Shown one piece after another: positions 17,415 to 24,225 of a stretch of 64,000 nt of DNA; the stretch's first letter is position 1; each line of letters begins with the position of its first letter. The stretch is taken from the NCBI GenBank assembly GCA_963801255.1, contig CAWDEC010000008.1, forward strand, positions 563,546 to 627,545. Direction: 5' to 3'. The translations under genes were made by a program, and so were the position numbers. Source of the stretch: JAICXG01 sp963801255. GTDB taxonomy: Bacteria > Verrucomicrobiota > Verrucomicrobiia > Chthoniobacterales > UBA10450. The notes beneath the pieces were generated by a model. It searched no databases, was not told where the DNA came from, and saw nothing but the letters and a program-made list of their open reading frames with translations.

Positions 17415-17804
17415 ATGCCAAGAGCCACTAACGCGCCTGCCAGCCGCGAGCGCCGCAAACGCGTCCTGAAATCCGCCAAAGGTTATCGCGGACGCCGATC
17501 GAAACTGTTCCGTTACGCAAAAGACGCCACGATGAAGGGCAAGTACTGGGCCTATCGGGATCGCAAAACGCGCAAGCGCAATTTTCGCATGCTTTGGGTG
17601 CAGCGACTCAATGCCGCCTGTCGCGCCCAAGGTCTTACCTACAGCCGTTTCGCTGAAGGCTTGAAAGCCGCCGGCCTCGAACTCGATCGCAAAATCCTTG
17701 CCGATCTTGCGGTGACGGACGAAGCGACTTTCAAATCGATCGTCGAACAGGTGAAAGGCGCGCTGGAACGGAAATCAGGCGAGGCGAAGAAGAAAGCGGC
17801 GTGA
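17415..17804 (+). CDS. rplT: 50S ribosomal protein L20
   Basis: 129 residues, slightly longer than the usual 115-120 because of a Lys/Ala-rich tail. The signature RRKRVLKSAKGYRGRRSKLFRYAKDA and RNFRMLWVQRLNAA is unmistakable. L20 binds 23S rRNA early in large-subunit assembly and represses its own mRNA in several phyla. The usual upstream partners infC and rpmI are absent; instead a divergent cyclase gene precedes a 255-base leader. rplT therefore heads an rplT-pheS-pheT group here. The start is fixed by the Shine-Dalgarno GAGGAAG, which lies within a hairpin. Confidence 0.96.
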   Translation: MPRATNAPASRERRKRVLKSAKGYRGRRSKLFRYAKDATMKGKYWAYRDRKTRKRNFRMLWVQRLNAACRAQGLTYSRFAEGLKAAGLELDRKILADLAVTDEATFKSIVEQVKGALERKSGEAKKKAA

Positions 17805-17823
17805 GGCAGTTCGGCGCAGCGTT

Positions 17824-17882
17824 GAAGGGTTGATGCGATTGGACGACTCTTCCGCTCCAATTGCTTGAATCTTCAACTCTTC
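17824..17882. repeat. Intergenic inverted repeat (hairpin element, copy 2)
   Basis: GAAGGGTTGA (17824-17833) pairs with TCAACTCTTC (17873-17882) with a single G-T wobble. The 3' arm matches copy 1 before metK (CTTCAACTCTTCC) and again ends about 10 bases before a start codon, that of pheS, which lacks a visible Shine-Dalgarno. Confidence 0.55.
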
Positions 17883-17892
17883 CGCGCCCAAC

Positions 17893-18909
17893 ATGTCGCA
17901 CCCGCTCGAAGACCTGCGCGATGCCGCTCTCGCGGAGATTGCCTCCGCGCCTGACGAACAAGCTCTCGAGGCTGCGCGTCTGCGCTATCTGGGACGCAGC
18001 GGCAATATTTCCGCCTGGAGCGAGCGGATAAAATCCCTCGCCAAGGAAGAAAAGCCGGTTGTCGGGAAGCTGCTCAACCAGGCGCGCGTCGCCGTGACCG
18101 CGGCGCTGGAAGAGAAAAGCGAAAAGCTGCACAAGAAGAAGGAGGCTGGCGCGCTGGCCGATCTCGACATTTCGCTTCCGGGTACCCCTAACGAAATCGG
18201 TGCGCTCCATCCGCTTACCCAAATGCTCGATCGCGCGATCGGAATTTTTCGTCGCATGGGTTTCGCGCTCGCCGAAGGCCCGGACGTCGAGGATGAATGG
18301 CATTGTTTCGATGCGCTCAACACACCGCCCGATCATCCGGCACGGGCCGAGCAGGACACGTTTTACCTTTCCGACGGACGGCTCTTGCGCACTCACACTT
18401 CGACCGTCCAAATCCGCACGATGGAGTCGGCGCCGCCGCCGATTCGCGTTATCGCGCCCGGTGCGGCTTTTCGCCGGGACGAAGTAGACGCCACGCATAG
18501 CGCGCAGTTCCATCAGATCGAAGGACTGTATGTCGATGAAGGCGTGAGTGTGGCCGATCTGAAAGGGACGCTCGAGTTTTTCATGCGCGAGCTTTTCGGC
18601 GCCGATGCGGAGGTGCGTTTGCGCCCGCATTATTTTCCCTTCACCGAGCCGAGCTTTGAAATCGATGTGAAATCGAAAACACTCAAAAGCGGCGAGAAAT
18701 GGATCGAAGTTTGCGGTTGCGGAATGGTGCATCCGGCGGTTTTTGAGGCGGTGAACCAGGCACGCGGCGACAACGCTTACGATCCTGAAAAATGGAGCGG
18801 GTTTGCCTTTGGATTGGGAATGGACCGGCTCGCGATGATCTTATTCGACATTCCCGATATTCGACTTTTCGCGCAGAACGATCTGCGATTTCTGCGCCAG
18901 TTCGCATGA
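17893..18909 (+). CDS. pheS: Phenylalanine--tRNA ligase alpha subunit
   Basis: 338 residues. Catalytic subunit of the heterotetrameric class II phenylalanyl-tRNA synthetase. The N-terminal coiled coil (about 10-85) is followed by the catalytic core. Motif 2 is seen as IRVIAPGAAFRRDEVDATHSAQFHQIEGL, then FTEPSFEID, and motif 3 as GFAFGLGMDRLAMI near the C terminus. ATG 17893 is used; no Shine-Dalgarno is visible, and the arm of the hairpin element lies there instead. pheT follows 73 bases downstream. Both may be co-transcribed with rplT, as in many bacteria. Confidence 0.96.
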   Translation: MSHPLEDLRDAALAEIASAPDEQALEAARLRYLGRSGNISAWSERIKSLAKEEKPVVGKLLNQARVAVTAALEEKSEKLHKKKEAGALADLDISLPGTPNEIGALHPLTQMLDRAIGIFRRMGFALAEGPDVEDEWHCFDALNTPPDHPARAEQDTFYLSDGRLLRTHTSTVQIRTMESAPPPIRVIAPGAAFRRDEVDATHSAQFHQIEGLYVDEGVSVADLKGTLEFFMRELFGADAEVRLRPHYFPFTEPSFEIDVKSKTLKSGEKWIEVCGCGMVHPAVFEAVNQARGDNAYDPEKWSGFAFGLGMDRLAMILFDIPDIRLFAQNDLRFLRQFA

Positions 18910-18982
18910 GCAGAACGCAGTTTCTGGAGCTCACGCGCTGTCGGAGAGGCATCGTTTCCGGTATGGGATGCCAAGCTAAGCC

Positions 18983-21331
18983 ATGAGGTTTTCTCTCAAC
19001 TGGCTCAGGGAATTTGTCGAGTTGCCTAACGATCTTGGCGACCTTGCGGAGCTGCTCACGCTCGCCGGGGTCGAGACGGAGGGAATTGAATCGCGTGGCG
19101 CTAATTTTGCCGGGGTGGTTGTCGCGCAGATCAAAACATCGGAGCAACACCCGAACGCCGATCGCCTCAGCGTCTGCCAGGTCGACGACGGCAGCGGCCA
19201 CCTGCGCCAGATCGTTTGTGGAGCGAAGAACTACCGCGTTGGCGACAAGGTTCCTCTCGCTCTGCCCGGTGCAATCCTGCCTAACGACCTCAAAATCAAG
19301 GCGAGCAAGCTGCGCGGAGTCGAGTCGCAAGGGATGCTTTGCAGCGCAAAAGAACTCAATCTGGCGGAGGACGCAGCCGGCTTGCTTATCCTTTCGCCGA
19401 CGGCTCGCGTCGGCGCCCCGCTCGGGGAAATTTTCCCTGACGACACCATTTTCGATCTCGAGATCACGCCGAATCGAGCTGACCTGCTCAGTCATTACGG
19501 ACTGGCCCGCGAAATTGCGGCTTTAACGCGGAAGCCGCTGCGACAACTGGATATTCCAGAGCCGCAAACGGCCACGGGTTCCGCGGTGCAAATTTCCGCG
19601 CCTAACGAATGCCCGTATTATTCCGCGCGCCGGCTTGAAAATGTGCGCGTCGGTCCGAGTCCCGACTGGCTCCAGGCGCGTCTCGAAGCGCTCGGAATCC
19701 GCCCGATCAACAACATCGTCGATATCGGCAATTTCGTGATGTTGGAAATCGGCCAGCCCCTCCATCTGTTCGACGCCGACAAGATCACGGGAGGAATTGT
19801 TGTCCGCCTGGCGCAGCCTAACGAAAAGCTGCTCGCGCTCGACGGACGGACGTACAATTTCCGCGGTCACGAACTCCTGATCACCGATTCGCAACAGGCC
19901 GTCGGTATCGCTGGCGTGATGGGTGGCGAGGAGAGCGGTGTGGGCGAGAAGACGCGCAATATTCTTTTGGAATCGGCCTACTTCTTGCCCGCCAGCATTC
20001 GACGGACGGCGCGCGAGTTGAATCTGCCGAGTGACGCCAGCTATCGTTTCGAGCGCGGTGTGGATCCTGGGATGGTCCTGCGTGCTTCCGAACGGGCGAG
20101 CCAGTTGCTGCAAGAAATCGCCGGCGGGCAAACCGCGACGGCGACATTGGTTGCGGGAAATCTGCCTGCTCCGCCCGCAGGTTTTTCGCTCCGTTACGCG
20201 CGTTGCCAGCAACTCATCGGAGCCAGCATCACGTCGGAAGAGATCGATCGTATCCTGGAGAGTTTCGGTTTGGAGAAACTGGGCGCGACCGCGGAGCAAT
20301 CGACCTGGGGAATCCCGAGCCATCGTTCCGATCTGCGGCGCGAAGTCGATTTGATCGAGGAGGTGGTGCGGGTCTTCGGCATCAACCGAGTGACGGGAGC
20401 CGATCGCAGCCGTTTCACATCCGTTTCCACAGCCGACCGGCGTTACGATTTCGAGATGTCCATTCGGCAACGTCTCGTGGCCCGTGGTTTTTTCGAAGTC
20501 CGAACCTCCGCGCTTGTCGGCCGGCAGTCGTTAGGCACGGGATTCGTCAGACAAGCAACCGAACTGCGCAATCCTCTGAGCGAAGATCATGTCGCGTTGC
20601 GTCCGAGTTTGCTTCCCGGCTTGATCGCGGCCCTGGAGCGCAACCTCCGCAACGGGGCGAAAAGCGTGCGGCTCTTTGAATTGGGGCGAATCTTCCAGGC
20701 ACCCGATGGACGTGAGATTCGCCGCCTTGGAGTGTTGGTTTCGGGCGAAATGGCCACGCAACCGAGCTGGCGCGATCATTCCACCCGCCGGCTCGATCTT
20801 TTCGATCTTAAGGGCGCTTTGGCCGCGCTCGGGCTGGGAGAGATCAAGTTCTGTCGAGTGGAGAATGATGAGCTTGCGCTCGCGGTTGAGGTCTCGTTAG
20901 GCGAAGGCAAAACCTGCGGTTTGGCTGGTCAGGTCGCTTCCGCTTCCGTAGATGCCGCAGCGCCTGTTTTTGTCGCGGAAATCAATTTGCCTAACGAACT
21001 CTTCGAACATGGCGCGAGAAAGTTTGTGGATCTGCAGCGTTTCCCATCGGTCAGTCGCGACATCGCTCTTATTGCGCCGGAGCGATTGAGCCATGAGCAA
21101 ATTCTTGCAGCGATAAGGCAGATTCCCGAACCACTTCTCGTCTCGGTGGAATTGTTCGATCTCTTCAGCGGAGCGATTGCGGAAGCAATTGGTGTGGGAC
21201 GGAAATCGCTTGCGTATTCATTGACATATCTCGACAAAAACCGGACACTCACTGCCAATGAAGTGAGTGCGGCGCATGACCGGATTCGCGAGCGCCTGCG
21301 GAGCGAACTGGGCGTCGAACTGCGCGAGTAG
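18983..21331 (+). CDS. pheT: Phenylalanine--tRNA ligase beta subunit
   Basis: 782 residues, normal length. Domains in order: N-terminal strand MRFSLNWLREFVELP, tRNA-binding OB domain (about 40-150; PNADRLSVCQVD and GVESQGMLCSAKEL), B3/B4 editing domain (about 210-390; ARRLENV, LFDADKI, GVMGGEESGV), B5 domain, synthetase-like core (LRPSLLPGL) and the C-terminal anticodon-binding ferredoxin-like domain (FPSVSRDIAL, SLAYSLTY). This one gene carries seven exact CCTAACGA/TCGTTAGG words, mostly read as Pro-Asn-Asp/Glu or Ser-Leu-Gly. Confidence 0.96.
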   Translation: MRFSLNWLREFVELPNDLGDLAELLTLAGVETEGIESRGANFAGVVVAQIKTSEQHPNADRLSVCQVDDGSGHLRQIVCGAKNYRVGDKVPLALPGAILPNDLKIKASKLRGVESQGMLCSAKELNLAEDAAGLLILSPTARVGAPLGEIFPDDTIFDLEITPNRADLLSHYGLAREIAALTRKPLRQLDIPEPQTATGSAVQISAPNECPYYSARRLENVRVGPSPDWLQARLEALGIRPINNIVDIGNFVMLEIGQPLHLFDADKITGGIVVRLAQPNEKLLALDGRTYNFRGHELLITDSQQAVGIAGVMGGEESGVGEKTRNILLESAYFLPASIRRTARELNLPSDASYRFERGVDPGMVLRASERASQLLQEIAGGQTATATLVAGNLPAPPAGFSLRYARCQQLIGASITSEEIDRILESFGLEKLGATAEQSTWGIPSHRSDLRREVDLIEEVVRVFGINRVTGADRSRFTSVSTADRRYDFEMSIRQRLVARGFFEVRTSALVGRQSLGTGFVRQATELRNPLSEDHVALRPSLLPGLIAALERNLRNGAKSVRLFELGRIFQAPDGREIRRLGVLVSGEMATQPSWRDHSTRRLDLFDLKGALAALGLGEIKFCRVENDELALAVEVSLGEGKTCGLAGQVASASVDAAAPVFVAEINLPNELFEHGARKFVDLQRFPSVSRDIALIAPERLSHEQILAAIRQIPEPLLVSVELFDLFSGAIAEAIGVGRKSLAYSLTYLDKNRTLTANEVSAAHDRIRERLRSELGVELRE

Positions 21332-21360
21332 TTCTTTGAGAAATGCGAGAGTTGTGGCTT

Positions 21361-21406
21361 GAGGGTTGAAGGTTCAAAGACCTTCTCGTGTCTACCTTCA
21401 GCTCTC
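21361..21406. repeat. Intergenic inverted repeat (hairpin element, copy 3)
   Basis: GAGGGTTGAAGGT (21361-21373) faces ACCTTCAGCTCTC (21394-21406); eleven of thirteen positions match as an inverted repeat. The sequence family is that of the elements before metK and pheS, but this copy lies just after pheT and far from a start codon. Confidence 0.45.
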
Positions 21407-21484
21407 TAGCGACAACTTTCGCAAATTTACCCTGCGGTGTTCGAGATTCAGGTGTGATTCCCGAACCGATGTTTCAGTTGCATT

Positions 21485-21615
21485 AGGAGGCTGGGTCGCA
21501 CGCAGAAAATGGCAGGCCTTCATTGGAAGTCAGACGCTGGTGCGACGGTCGTCCGCCCGTTACCGGAAGGGAACGGGAGATCCACTTTAACGGCACAGGC
21601 GGGGTAATAATTCGG
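21485..21615 (+). ncRNA. Unidentified structured leader or small RNA upstream of carA
   Basis: The roughly 460 bases between pheT and carA hold no convincing gene. Within them, GTCGCAC (21495-21501) pairs perfectly with GTGCGAC (21539-21545). CCCGTT (about 21552) pairs with AACGGG (about 21568), and CCGCC (about 21550) with GGCGG (about 21599), giving a multi-branched fold that ends at a strong intrinsic terminator. I compared it by eye with cobalamin, SAM, TPP, ZTP, guanidine, glycine and cyclic-di-GMP riboswitches, SRP RNA and RNase P and found no match. It may be a carA attenuator or an independent small RNA. Confidence 0.4.
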
Positions 21616-21650
21616 GCCCGGAGCGCGAGTCATGCGCTTCGGGCTTTTTT
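21616..21650 (+). terminator. Strong intrinsic terminator upstream of carA
   Basis: GCCCGGAGCGC (21616-21626) and GCGCTTCGGGC (21634-21644) form an 11-bp stem (one G-U pair) with loop GAGTCAT, followed directly by TTTTTT (21645-21650). It ends either the pheT transcript or the structured leader RNA, and it lies 140-150 bases before the probable carA start. Confidence 0.8.
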
Positions 21651-21801
21651 ATTTGGCCGGCTGGCAATCGCGGAATTGATGGCGGTGAGCGATGTTTTTT
21701 CTCTCAGGTTCAGACTCGGTCGTTAGGCAGGATTGAGCCATCGCACTTTCGAACTCGATAATTCGACAAGCTGTTTGCCCGCGCGGAGAATGGGCGCCAG
21801 C

Positions 21802-22938
21802 ATGCGCGCGATTCTCGCTCTCGAAGATGGACGGATTTTTCAGGGCGAAGCATTTGGGGCGCCCGGCACCTCTGTTGGAGAGATTTGCTTCAATACTTCG
21901 ATGACTGGTTACCAGGAAGTGCTGACCGATCCCTCCTATCGCGGACAGATCGTCGCCATGACTTATCCGCTGATCGGCAACTACGGCACGAATGAACTCG
22001 ACGCCGAAAGCCGCTCTCCTCACGTGCGCGGTTTTGTCATCGAAGAATTGAGCGAAGCGCCGAGCAACTGGCGCGCGGAAATCTCGCTCGAGCAATACTT
22101 GCGCCGCTGGAACATCCCGGGGCTGCAGGGAGTCGACACGCGCTCTCTCACGCGACATCTGCGCACGCGCGGGGCGATGAAGGCTTGCCTGGCGACTGAG
22201 GATATTTCGCCGGAAGAAGCGGTTCGACGCGCATTGGAAGGTGAGGGCGTTGTTGGGATGGATTACGTGCGCGAAGTCACCGCGCCTCACGCCTACCAAT
22301 GGGATCCGGACGATGCGTTGAGCCTGCCCTGGGCTACCGCAGGCAGCAAAACGCCGACGCTCCCGCCAATCCGGCACCGCATCGTGGCTTACGATTATGG
22401 CATAAAGGAAAACATCCTGCGCCGGCTAAGGCAGAATGGCTTTGCCGTCACCGTTGTGCCCGCAACCACCACCGCGAAGGAAGCACTCGCGCATTCCCCC
22501 GATGGCGTCTTTCTCTCCAACGGTCCCGGTGATCCCTCCGTACTTGATTATGCGCACGAGGCGGTGAGCGATCTTATGGGCAAGGTCCCGATCTTTGGGA
22601 TTTGCCTCGGTCATCAAATGCTCGGCCACGCTTTCGGCGGGCGCACTTTCAAATTGAAGTTTGGCCATCGCGGCGGGAATCAGCCCGTGAAAGACCTCAT
22701 CACCGGAAAAGTGGCGATCACTTCGCAGAATCACGGCTTTGCCGTTGATGCCGATTCGCTGCCTAACGAAGTTGAAGTTACCCATATCAACCTGAATGAC
22801 GGCACGGTTGAAGGCATGCGGCATCGCGAGCTGCCTATCTTCAGTGTGCAGTATCACCCTGAAGCCGCGCCCGGTCCGCATGACGCGGCCTACTTTTTCG
22901 CCGCGTTCGGGCGGCTCATCGACAGTCATAAGAAGTGA
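21802..22938 (+). CDS. carA: Carbamoyl-phosphate synthase small chain
   Basis: Glutamine amidotransferase subunit supplying ammonia for carbamoyl phosphate, the precursor of pyrimidines and arginine. About 378 residues from the ATG at 21802 (MRAILALEDG); ATG 21790 is a close alternative, and the frame is open to 21733. The N-terminal CPSase domain has GEICFNTSMTGYQE; the class I glutaminase domain has SNGPGDPS, the nucleophile Cys in FGICLGHQML, and the His/Glu of VQYHPEAAPGP. carB is not adjacent. The upstream terminator and folded leader suggest transcription attenuation, possibly by pyrimidines, which is inference. Confidence 0.93.
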   Translation: MRAILALEDGRIFQGEAFGAPGTSVGEICFNTSMTGYQEVLTDPSYRGQIVAMTYPLIGNYGTNELDAESRSPHVRGFVIEELSEAPSNWRAEISLEQYLRRWNIPGLQGVDTRSLTRHLRTRGAMKACLATEDISPEEAVRRALEGEGVVGMDYVREVTAPHAYQWDPDDALSLPWATAGSKTPTLPPIRHRIVAYDYGIKENILRRLRQNGFAVTVVPATTTAKEALAHSPDGVFLSNGPGDPSVLDYAHEAVSDLMGKVPIFGICLGHQMLGHAFGGRTFKLKFGHRGGNQPVKDLITGKVAITSQNHGFAVDADSLPNEVEVTHINLNDGTVEGMRHRELPIFSVQYHPEAAPGPHDAAYFFAAFGRLIDSHKK

Positions 22939-23068
22939 GGGCAGGCGGCCGCGGTGGATTTTGCCTGATAGCGCCGCTGGATGTCTGCGCGATCTCGACC
23001 TGATCCAAATTACTTTGCCGGGCCGACTAACGAATTGACCGCTGGGCGGATCGGGCTAATTCTGCCTC

Positions 23069-23470
23069 ATGTATTCATCCACTGACAGGGTCCCGAAGTT
23101 AATAAAAGTAGCAGTGACGGCCGCCTTTGCCGCCGGATTGGCAGCTTCCCCGCTTGCTTTCGCCGCCGATGCCGAACATGGCGAAGGCGCAGCCAGCAAA
23201 GAGGTAACAGGCGAGATCGTCGACATGATGTGCTATGTCGATCACAACGCGATGGGTGCCAAGCACGCCGAGTGTGCCGCGAAATGTATCAAAAGCGGTG
23301 GCCCGGTCGGCATCGTGAGCGATGGAAAAGCCTATCTGGTGATTGGCGAACACAAACCAATGAATGACGAACTGTCTTCGCTTGCAGGCAAGACGGTCAC
23401 CCTGAAAGGCAAGATGGCCACCAACGGCGGCGTCTCGATGCTGGAGAATGCCGAGATCGTCAAGAAGTAG
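23069..23470 (+). CDS. Secreted small Cys/His-containing protein, function unknown
   Basis: 133 residues with a signal peptide (KVAVTAAFAAGLAASPLAFA, cut near residue 32). The mature part begins with an acidic, His-containing stretch, then GEIVDMMCYVDHNAMGAKHAECAAKCIKSG, a compact group of three Cys and two His that could bind a metal or heme or form a disulfide. A beta-rich region follows (GIVSDGKAYLVIGEH, LAGKTVTLKGKMATNGG), resembling an OB-fold. I have seen similar proteins described only as hypothetical in soil bacteria. It is a single gene between carA and the Minf_1886 gene. Confidence 0.75.
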   Translation: MYSSTDRVPKLIKVAVTAAFAAGLAASPLAFAADAEHGEGAASKEVTGEIVDMMCYVDHNAMGAKHAECAAKCIKSGGPVGIVSDGKAYLVIGEHKPMNDELSSLAGKTVTLKGKMATNGGVSMLENAEIVKK

Positions 23471-23757
23471 TCGGATCGGAATTGGGTTAGGTTAAGTCGT
23501 TAGGCGAGTTTGCCAGGCAAACTTGTCTCGCAGAAAGCAAGAAGAAGCCCTTCTTCGGTGGAGACCGAAGCTAGAGCGTCCCCTTTTCCTTACGCTTCGT
23601 CTCGCAGAGCAGCCGCGCGCTCTCGCACCGGTACTCGCTGGCAGATCTCGTAGACGAACCAAGCGTTGAAGAGCGACTATTCTTCGCCGCCGACTGGATT
23701 TGCTCCCTCTTGCGTTGCTGACTATCGTAGCGCTCGTTTCCCTTCAGCTCTTTTGTC

Positions 23758-24195
23758 ATGCAAAAAATTGGATTTGCTGAAGCGCTCGATTCGATTGTCT
23801 CGAGCGATCGCCGTTATCATCGCGACGCGTATGTCTTTCTGCGCGATGCACTCGACTATACGACGAAGCAGCAGAAGAAATCGAAAGGCGCCGCGGTGCG
23901 CCACGTTGCTGGCCCGGAACTGCTCGAAGGCGTGCGTCTCTATGCGTTGAAGGAATTTGGCCCGATGGCGCTGACCGTTTTTTCGTACTGGGGCATCTCG
24001 TGCTGCGAGGACGTCGGCAATATGGTTTTTAATCTGATCGGCGCCGGCATCTTTGGAAAAACCGAGCAGGACTCGATCGATGATTTCAAAGCAGTCTACG
24101 ATTTCGACGACGCGTTTGTGAAACCCTATCAACCTGCTCCCCCGTCCGCCCCAATACCGTTTCCCACGGCTTTGCCCGCGCCGAAGGTTTCATGA
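23758..24195 (+). CDS. Minf_1886 family protein
   Basis: 145 residues. The conserved core runs from about residue 5 to 115: ALDSIVSSDRRYHRDAYVFLRDALDYT, GPELLEGVRLYALKEFGPMA, and VFSYWGISCCEDVGNMVFNLI...FGKTEQDSIDDF. This is the uncharacterised Minf_1886 family, common in Verrucomicrobiota and Planctomycetota. A Pro-rich tail follows. No catalytic motif is recognised. It lies 30 bases before the M16 protease gene on the same strand and may share its transcript. A weak relative of the intergenic hairpin (AAGAGC at 23669, GCTCTT at 23747) ends just before its ATG. Confidence 0.85.
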   Translation: MQKIGFAEALDSIVSSDRRYHRDAYVFLRDALDYTTKQQKKSKGAAVRHVAGPELLEGVRLYALKEFGPMALTVFSYWGISCCEDVGNMVFNLIGAGIFGKTEQDSIDDFKAVYDFDDAFVKPYQPAPPSAPIPFPTALPAPKVS

Positions 24196-24225
24196 GCTGG
24201 CAATAGGCTGCGACGGCGCGACGCC

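Noticed and set aside
21550..21575. CCGGAAGG loop resembling SRP RNA helix 8
   Set aside because: The flanking asymmetric-loop bases (CAGG and AGCAG) of SRP RNA are absent and the surrounding stems do not fit.
23571..23759. 62-codon minus-strand frame before the Minf_1886 gene
   Set aside because: Polar Ser/Arg/Lys-rich product, no start signal, overlaps the leader with the weak hairpin; most likely chance.
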